A stretch of 64,000 nucleotides of DNA, taken from NCBI RefSeq assembly GCF_965638725.1, contig NC_134949.1:45040151-45104150 (forward strand). The letters are read 5' to 3'. The notes under the pieces were generated by a model, which did not search any database, was not told the DNA's origin, and worked only from the letters and a program-made list of their open reading frames with translations. Source of the DNA: Aptenodytes patagonicus. Its lineage: Eukaryota; Chordata; Aves; Sphenisciformes; Spheniscidae. The first letter of the stretch is position 1; every line of letters begins with the position of its first letter. Shown piece after piece: positions 55,801 through 64,000 of this stretch. The position numbers and the translations under genes were made by a program.

Positions 55801-58800
55801 AGCCCAGACACTCAGCCCAGTCCTGTTTCACAATGGAGCAGTGAGATCACAGGGCAATCAATGCCATCTGCATGCGAGCCTTTCCAAATGTATGCTCTTC
55901 TCCTGCTTGTCTGTATACTAGAAACACTTGTGGCTCTTGGGCACAGAAAGTTTTCTGTGTACAGACCAGACAGATTACAATCCACTCCATATTCCCTGAA
56001 GCCCTTTTGTGTGTGAAGTTGTTTTTTTTTTCTGTGTGTGTGTCTGAAGGTCAGAGAGAGCTATTGAGAAAGGAGTAATGACATACAATAGGAGTTGGCT
56101 TGTGCTAGAGAATTTCAAGGACATTTAAGTGTTACAGTGCTTAACTCTTGGACATCCTGTTGTTCAGCAGACTCCTTAGCTGACAAGTGCCCAAACTCAA
56201 AGCATGTAGAAAAACAGCCACTTAAGAAAGGCACTCTCAGAAATCATGAATGGGACTTAGGAGAAAACAAGGGCTGACGATGCAGATAAAACATGGCAAA
56301 ATGTACGTGCCCACACAGCTGTATGATTGTCGCGCTCTCCTGTTAGGGAATCATCATCTAATTATCATTTAATTCTTGTCTAATTCAATTGGAATTGCCA
56401 ATTCTTATTTCCCCTTCTAAAAAGAATCCAGGAGTAAATCTCTAGGCTTGTATTTTAAGCACTCAAATAACATGTAGGAGACACTGATTTATTTTCATCC
56501 TCTGCTTGATTCAGAACAGGGATCTGTTTATCCTTGTTTACCACATCTCAGGCAAGTATGTTGATCCCTGGCCTAAGGCTGCCAGGGAATTACATGTGCA
56601 CTATCTGTCTTGCCCCAGTAGTGCCACTTTCAAGAATATTCAAATATTCATTCAGAAAGGGATGTAGCCTGAGGGGGGCAGGCTCTCACATGAAATGTGG
56701 AAGGCAGCTGTTCAAACACCCAAGTACAGTATCAAAAAAAAAATTACAGGAGCCTGGCTGGATCTTCTTCCTCCCTGCAAGAGCTCTGATACCTAGACTG
56801 CCTTTCTTTTTTCCATCCTTAATTCTCCGCAGTTATCCCAAACAAAGTAGAATTCTTTCTAATAGGGAACAATGACAGCATAGTTCATAGCAAAATAAGG
56901 GAAAAAAAGTCTTAGGAAGTCCCATAGTCTGTCATATTTTGCTTGAAGGCTACATCGCTCTTAACGGAGGTTTACATAGCTGCTGCTCTGCAGCTAAGCC
57001 AGTCTGGTGTTTTTCCTTCCATCAGGAGACTTACCTAAATCTGCCTTGTTATAACTAATTTCATGGGTTTTTTTCTATCCACATAATCACCAGCATCACT
57101 TTACTCTGTTCCTCCTTGCAGCAATTGCTTACTTGTTTGCTTGATCACTGCCAGCACTTTTTCTTGACTTTTCTATTCTCTAGTCTATACCACCACATTC
57201 ATTCAACATTTACTTTGACAATGTTTCTAAGCCTCTCATCATTCTTGTTAGCATTCTGTGTTTTCTCTAGTTGTACCAGCTGTATCTGTTTTGAGATGCA
57301 GTGCAGTATCTGAAAATGGACACAGAATTACAGCTGAAGTCTTACCAGCCTAGAACAGGACGGAAGGACTACCTCATGTGCCTCCTTCCTGTCTGTATGT
57401 CCTAGTAGGATGTGTGGGTTTTTTTCTCAACAGCATGACATATGTTCATCTCACGATTCACTGTAACCATCAGTTTCCTTCTTTTGTAGAATTACCACCT
57501 ACCTAGTTACTCAGTTTGTATTTCTGCAGTGATCTGGCTTGCCTAAGTGCTTATTGGTGCCCTTGTCCTTGTCAAATTTAAACCTGTTAAAGACCATATT
57601 TCTATTCATCACAATCAGTTTGAAATCTAAGCGTGTCCTCCAACAAGCTGATAATTCACACCATCTCTGTGATATCTGCAAACTTGATAAGCATATCCCC
57701 TATTCCATCATCCGAGTTATTAATTAAAACATGAGTTCCCAGAGTAGAACCCTGGGAAGTCCCTCATTTGAGAGTTCTTTGATGAGTTTCCAAGGAGTTG
57801 AATACCCATAGGAGTTTCATTCTCCTAGTCTTCATATGAGGATGTCAGGTAAAGCTGTATAAAAAAACTTCATTAAAATCAAATAAGTGACTTCCGCTTA
57901 TCCCATAACCACCATAATTGTTCTCCTGTTATGGCAGGACAATAAATTGATTTGGCCCAGCTTATTCCTGAAGATTTTTTAGCAGGAACAAGAATACTCC
58001 ATGTTGGCATTATTCACACCTTTGTATTCTTCCAGGTGCACACAAATGTTGTATCATTTTCCAGTATTTTCACAGAAAGTTAGGTTGAACTCCTCATCTA
58101 CAAGTCCCTCTTTCCTTCTGTTTAAGGATATGCATTACATTTCCAATCTCTACTCTTCTGCAATCTCACTCATCCTCCACAAGTTCTCAAAGATATCAGG
58201 AAACGGCACTGAGAGCGGTTCAGCCAGTTCTCTAAGTAGACTGAGGCCAGACCAGTTTCAACATGTAAGTTAATCTAATTATTTTACCTCTTGGTTTTCC
58301 TGTCCTGTCCTGACTCTTTCTCCTTTTGTTACTAGTGCTAATAATTGTGTTAACCAGCTAAATGCACTTCATCTTTTCATTATAATTTGAATTGACAGAG
58401 GCATTAAGCACAGCATCATCTGTTAAGGGCTTTCTCTCCGGTCAGGCTCCCTTAGTTCTCTTGCTATTGCAATACTTAATGAAAGTTTCTTCTTACTTTT
58501 TATGCCTTTTGATAATGATTCCTTTCTTTGTCCTTTGCCTTTCTGATTTTGTCCTAACATGTCTATGCTGTCCTTTCTTAGTTCTTTCTTAGTGTCCAGC
58601 CTTAGTTCTGTCTTCTTTTGTTTTTCCCCTATCTTGTTCATGACTGCTCTTCCTCAGATTTAGAACAGAACATTAGAATAATGTAGGCTGGAAAGGACCT
58701 GTGGAAGTCATCTAGCCCAGGGCCAACTTCAAAGTTTGATCAGGTTACTCAGGGTCTTGTTCTGCCAAGATCGCCATTTATCTTATGGTTTCACTAAGAG

Positions 58801-61800
58801 GTAGGTACAGTCTCGTCAAGAAGAATGACATTCTGGTGAGTCCTGAACTGCTACATAAAACGCCCCTGCCTAAGCTGTGTTCAAGGTCCAATCTAGAAAG
58901 TGTGTTCTGGGTAGATCTGTTCTAGGTCCTGTCAACATGCCAGGCAGAAGCCCATTAAAAATAATGCACCTAGCTGCTTTGCTGTGCCAACGGTGAGGGA
59001 TTCCTGCATATGTCCAGAAGATGAAGTTTAGATACCTCTGGAAATTTACTGAAGAAAAACGTGGCTGAAGAAAATACTTTTCAGACATCCCTAAGGTTTT
59101 GCAGCAAGGCCTGAAAATCTATGTTATGAATGTAGGCACCCAAAGTGGGGCACAGACACTTAAGTCCCATGTGGAATCAGGCCCTTGATGGCACTACTGC
59201 TAATTGGCACGTGCTAACCTATGCATTTCCTGATGTCTCTTGGCAGCTCTGAGACCCTTCTCATGGTTAGTCCAAGAAGGATTATCTATCTGGGTTTCCC
59301 TTCACTGGCCTGTCCTTTGGGACCTGATCCTGCAAACACTATCAGATGTAAGTAATTACAAAAAATACTTTGGGAGGCGAGACACTATTGGGATGTTCAG
59401 AAAGGGATTAGATAAATTCATGGCAACATGTCTGTAAACAGATATTAGCAGAACTAGGCAGGGATGTGCCCTATAATATCCCTGATTAGACAGTTCTTGA
59501 TACTGAGGAAGTACAAAGGGAATGGATGACCAGAAGTGGCCAGGCTCATATGTGCTTGTCAGGATATTCTGCTAGATGGACTACTGGGCTGACCCAGCAG
59601 GGAATTTCTCACATATTATATATTTCTTACATGTGACATTTTTTTCCATTGTACTAGAAGTTGGAAGAGTCACTTACACTAATCCATTACTACTTCTGTA
59701 AGCTTACTGTGTCAAAGAACAAGTATGTGAATGGTGGACATAGACCGTATATAAGACAGGTCTGATGACTCTGATAATTGTTGAAGGAAGCCATTTGGTT
59801 CAGCTCAATAGTTTCGATCACATATGAATTCTTACGGCAAAAAGGAACATAAGGATGGCTGAGATTAATCTGATCTGTTCCTGCTAGTACTGCATTGCCT
59901 CAGGTACAACAGACTTAAGATCATAAAGATCTGAACTAAGATACCATCTTGCTGAACTGATGCTAGTAAACTGGACAAGGAGTGCTATGCGGGACGGTGA
60001 GAACTTGACAAGTATTATCATGTGATCTCTTTCAAGAATATCTGTAGTGCATTTCCGGTTGTCTTCACCACAGTTCGGCATGACTGCTTGTTGGGATCAG
60101 CAGCGTGCAATGACAGCTCAAATGAAAAAGCTGTTGGTATAACTTGGACTCATCAGACACAAATCAATTCTGTTGTCTGATACTGCTAAGTTGCAAACAA
60201 GTGATGAAGAATTCATGTTACTACCTCAGATATTTGTGAGGAAAATAATCTCAAGGTATTTCAAACCAAAAGCTATCACAGTCAGAAAGCTAATTCCTTG
60301 CAAGGGCCTGGTACAGTTGATAAGACCATTCTAGATCATGGCTTACTCGGAAATTTTTGGGCTCTTGAAAAGTCACATTAAGTAGTTTGACTAACTTTAG
60401 TCTTATTTACAACTTTCCGCATTCTGGTGTCAGTTTGAGTTACAGGCATGTAACTCAAATGTAACTTTCATGTTGGTCTGTACATGTATGCATGCAGTTC
60501 TTGAATGTGCTGTGTGTGACTAAGATGACTCGGTGACTTTTTTCAGAAATAAAAACACAGTTACTATTTCTTTTTTATTAGATAGCACATGTTGATGAGG
60601 AAAAAATTGTTTGATCACTTTAGGCAGTTTCTCTATTGATCATCAAATTCTTGCTTGAATTTCAGTTCTGGGACACTGGGAAGACACATTTATGTTCTGT
60701 CAGAGAATGTCATACATCTCAAGAAAGTGACATTACTTTTTTCCAGTCTCATATTTTCTTATCTTACTTCAGATATATGACTTTGCGAGCGGCTCAAAAC
60801 TTCCCCAAACCACTAAGCAAGTTCACTGCTAATTGAACCCAGCATCAGGACATAATCACAGTACTGAACAGTTGGAATTCTGGAAAATAGTTTATGTGAA
60901 GTGTTACAAAATTCCTGGAACCATGGAAATGTCAAATTTGAGATGCTTGACTGAGAAACTCCCCAATGAGAGGTGATAATCTGAGCATCTGCAGACTCTT
61001 TGTTTATAAACTGTGGCTGCTGCCTGTGTAAAATCAACTTCTACAAAGACACATCCTCTACCTGGAAAGACAGCTAAATATAAGCAGCCACAAGGCATTG
61101 GTGCTGCTTGAGTGTGCTCACACACTACCTTTTAGCCAGTATAATGAATAATACAGTTTGTAAAGATGGTGCCAATTGTGTGACCATTTAATAACTCCTT
61201 GTTCCATTAAATACTCAGGCCTAGCATCAGCTGGCTCAAGACAAAAGAGAGAGAGAGAGAGAGAGAGACACCAAGTCTTTCTGTAAATCGACATGACTTT
61301 TGGATCCAAATGGAGCAACACTGATGATCCAGAACCTTCAGAGGGCTCTCTTCTCCAAAAGCAATTTCAATTAATTAGTTATTAATTAGTTGGCAATCTT
61401 TCTTGGTAATTCTTCACTAATGACACTGATATCTTGGATGCTGATTTCTAATTCTCTTGTAATAATGAAAAGTGATTTCCTTGGAAAGAACTGTAGTAAA
61501 AGTTCATCTAAGGCTTCTCGTAATGTCAGTTCCTTTACCATAATGTCCTTGAAGGTTAGTAGATTGTGCAGGATAGACTTCGCAGCTTGAAAGATGATGA
61601 AAGATTGAATCTTCAGGGACAATCAGCATCAGAGACAACTTCTCTCTTACCCATGTCACTGCTAATGACCATTCTTGTAAACATTTCAGAGCCTTTATAT
61701 TCTTCACTGTGTATCTTCCAAATATGACAAAGTTTCTTTATCCTGTTGTTAAATACTTGTTTGATACTTGCAGATGAGAAACTTTGTTAGGTGATTCAGT

Positions 61801-64000
61801 TTCATATTGTAGAGTGGGCTCAACTGACCTTGTAGAAACACCACTCAGAATCTTTAAATTGATACAAAAACCACTGATGCTGTCCTTCACAGCCAAAGCG
61901 GAAATTTGGATGATTTTGTATTGTCCAGTGAATGTTAATGTGGTTGAGTTTTCAGTGTTTGCACCAACGACTTTATCAGTGATAGTCATATTCCTGATTA
62001 TGCTGACCAGTTCAGTTTGACTACTTCTTTTCCTGTAGTAGTTTGCAGACCGGTAATCAGTTCTGAAATGTAAGTTCTGTCTTGCATATCTTTTACTTAA
62101 TTCAACAGATCCTGATTCCTCAAAGCAAGACATGGTTTCCTGATGACAACAATGTGAATGCAAGAAGAAAGCAACCTGCGATTAGACTTGTACCCTGAAG
62201 ACTGCCTCCCTGCTGTAGGCACAACTGCTCTCATTACTTCTGCTCACTATTGAATTTGCAGCTTTCTAATTAACATGGCTGCAAGTAACCAGTTCTGAAG
62301 GAAAAGAAAGATAAGGTGCAGTTACATGAATTGGCGAATGCCATGCTCTGAACTCATCTGGTTTTAACTCCTCCCTTTTCGTATACCATCTGGTTTCAGA
62401 AACCACCTGCAGACATTACTGAAAAGCTAATGCTGTTCCACTATGGCTGTCCGAAGCTGAAGGCAGTAGTTCCAACATAAAGTTTTTACAATTAGTTGTA
62501 TTCTCATAAAATGACATTTATAATCTGTGATTAAAGAAATTTTTCCTTACATCCAATCTAAACCTCCCCTGCCGCAACTTGAGGCCATTTCCTCTCGTCC
62601 TATTGCTTGTTACTTCGGAGAAAAGACCAACACCCACCTCGCTACAACCTCCTTTCAGGTAGTTGTAGAGAGCGATGAGGTCTCCCCTCAGCCTCCTTTT
62701 CTCCAGGCTAAACAACCCCAGTTCCCTCAGCCGCTCCTCATCAGACTTGCTCTCCAGACCCCTCACCAGCCTCGTTGCCCTTCTCTGGACACGCTCCAGC
62801 ACCTCAACATCCTTCTTGTAGTGAGGGGCCCAAAACTGAACACAGTATTCGAGGTGCGGCCTCACCAGGGCCGAGTACAGGGGCACAGGAAAAATTTCTT
62901 TACTGAAAGAGTGGTGAAACATTGGAACAGGCTGCCCAGGGAAGTGGTGGAGTCCCCATCCCTGGAGGTATTTAAAAGACGTGTAGATGAGGCGCTTAGG
63001 GACATGGTTTAGTGGGCATGGTGGTGTTGGGTTGACGGTTGGACTCGATGATCTTAGAGGTCTTTTCCAACCTCAATGATTCTATGATTCTATGATTCTA
63101 TGATCTCATTTAAACACTGAGCTTTTTAGAAGTCCAAAGCACTCAGCGGCTCCCATTGAACAGAACGTGACTACGCTACTATGTATGGACCTAGCAAAAT
63201 AAAATTATTTTATTATTTGTCATTTGGAGTTTATTTAGGAACTGCTGGTGCACAATTAGTTCTGTCTGTTCTATTTTTCAGTTATTATAGTAATCAATAA
63301 TACTTCAAAGTAATAATTGTAATGCTTAGCACTTCCAGCCAAACATTTCTATTAGGCTGCTGTAATACACAAATGTTGTTTCCAAATAATGACACTGCAG
63401 GTCAACAGATTCTGTTATAAGCCAGCTGTTTCACACTTCACAACAAAGATATTTTCTCACTATTTTCTCTAAGTCTAAACATAGTTATATGTTGTCCAGT
63501 TACCAGTTTCAGAATACAGATCTAAGAGTGCTTTTCAAGGGATTATTTATCTAATCAGAATAGATTGTGTTTCTTTCTTCTAAACTTTTCCTCAGTGTTT
63601 AATTATCAAATCATTTCCCCAAAAAGCATAATTAGTACACTTTCTCCAAGAATCCAAGCACTTACATCAATTCAGTTGAAGCCTTATTTTTGATGATTTT
63701 TGCAGGCAGAGAGGGCATCTGGCAATCTTTTAGTCTATGCAGTTTCTCTGAAATGTTCTGCAGAGTGGTCTGGTGAAAAATGAAATGCAAGCATTTTTTG
63801 AGCATGCTTTTGTGAAATCTAGCTAGAATGAGAAGGGTAAGACCCATTTTGTCACACAGAATTTCTGAATACTATCCCCTTTTCATTCCTGTCTTGTGTC
63901 CTATGTGCCAGATGAATTGCATGGGGAAGGAAGAGTGTCAGCTCAGCCAAGGTTCTTTCTATACCTTGAGAAATGTCATGTTCTCTTTTAGGATGACCGT

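Overview
The window looks like vertebrate nuclear DNA, most likely from a bird. Exons are short and widely spaced with GT..AG introns. The interspersed repeats I can recognise are almost all CR1 LINE fragments, including one with the 8-bp ATTCTATG tail unit common in avian CR1. There are no Alu- or L1-like elements. A turtle or crocodilian cannot be fully excluded.

From 5.2 to 46.8 kb on the + strand lies the 3' part of one gene, PTPRQ, the R3-type receptor tyrosine phosphatase / phosphoinositide phosphatase of hair-cell stereocilia. I can place 20 exons whose splice phases all agree. They give a continuous reading frame of 778 residues ending at the stop codon at 46827-46829. In order they encode the last two fibronectin type III repeats, a membrane-proximal extracellular domain, the transmembrane helix, a juxtamembrane segment with two very small exons (45 and 27 nt), and the single phosphatase domain. 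That domain has the WPE loop (Glu in place of the usual Asp) and the [10 protein letters not shown] signature. The 5' end of the gene, with most of its FN3 repeats, lies upstream of the window.

The introns hold old CR1 fragments (about 8.2, 9.8 and 45.5 kb), faint MIR/CORE-SINE-like relics (5.8 and 32.4 kb), a diverged two-copy 116-bp tandem duplication (4.23 kb) and simple repeats. After the gene's 3' UTR, the region from about 47.9 to 64 kb has no gene I can recognise. It contains a 1.4-kb ancient CR1 reverse-transcriptase fragment, two further CR1 3' ends, a possible decayed protein-coding copy on the minus strand (61.4-62.2 kb), and a younger CR1 whose 5' half is inverted. In other amniotes this interval separates PTPRQ from MYF6/MYF5, whose long-range muscle enhancers are spread through it and into PTPRQ. 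No part of MYF6 or MYF5 is visible here.

Nothing in the window amounts to a clearly new biological system. The best leads are the two symmetric juxtamembrane mini-exons, the non-canonical phosphatase active site, the twin-primed CR1 insertion, and the unidentified minus-strand coding-like block.
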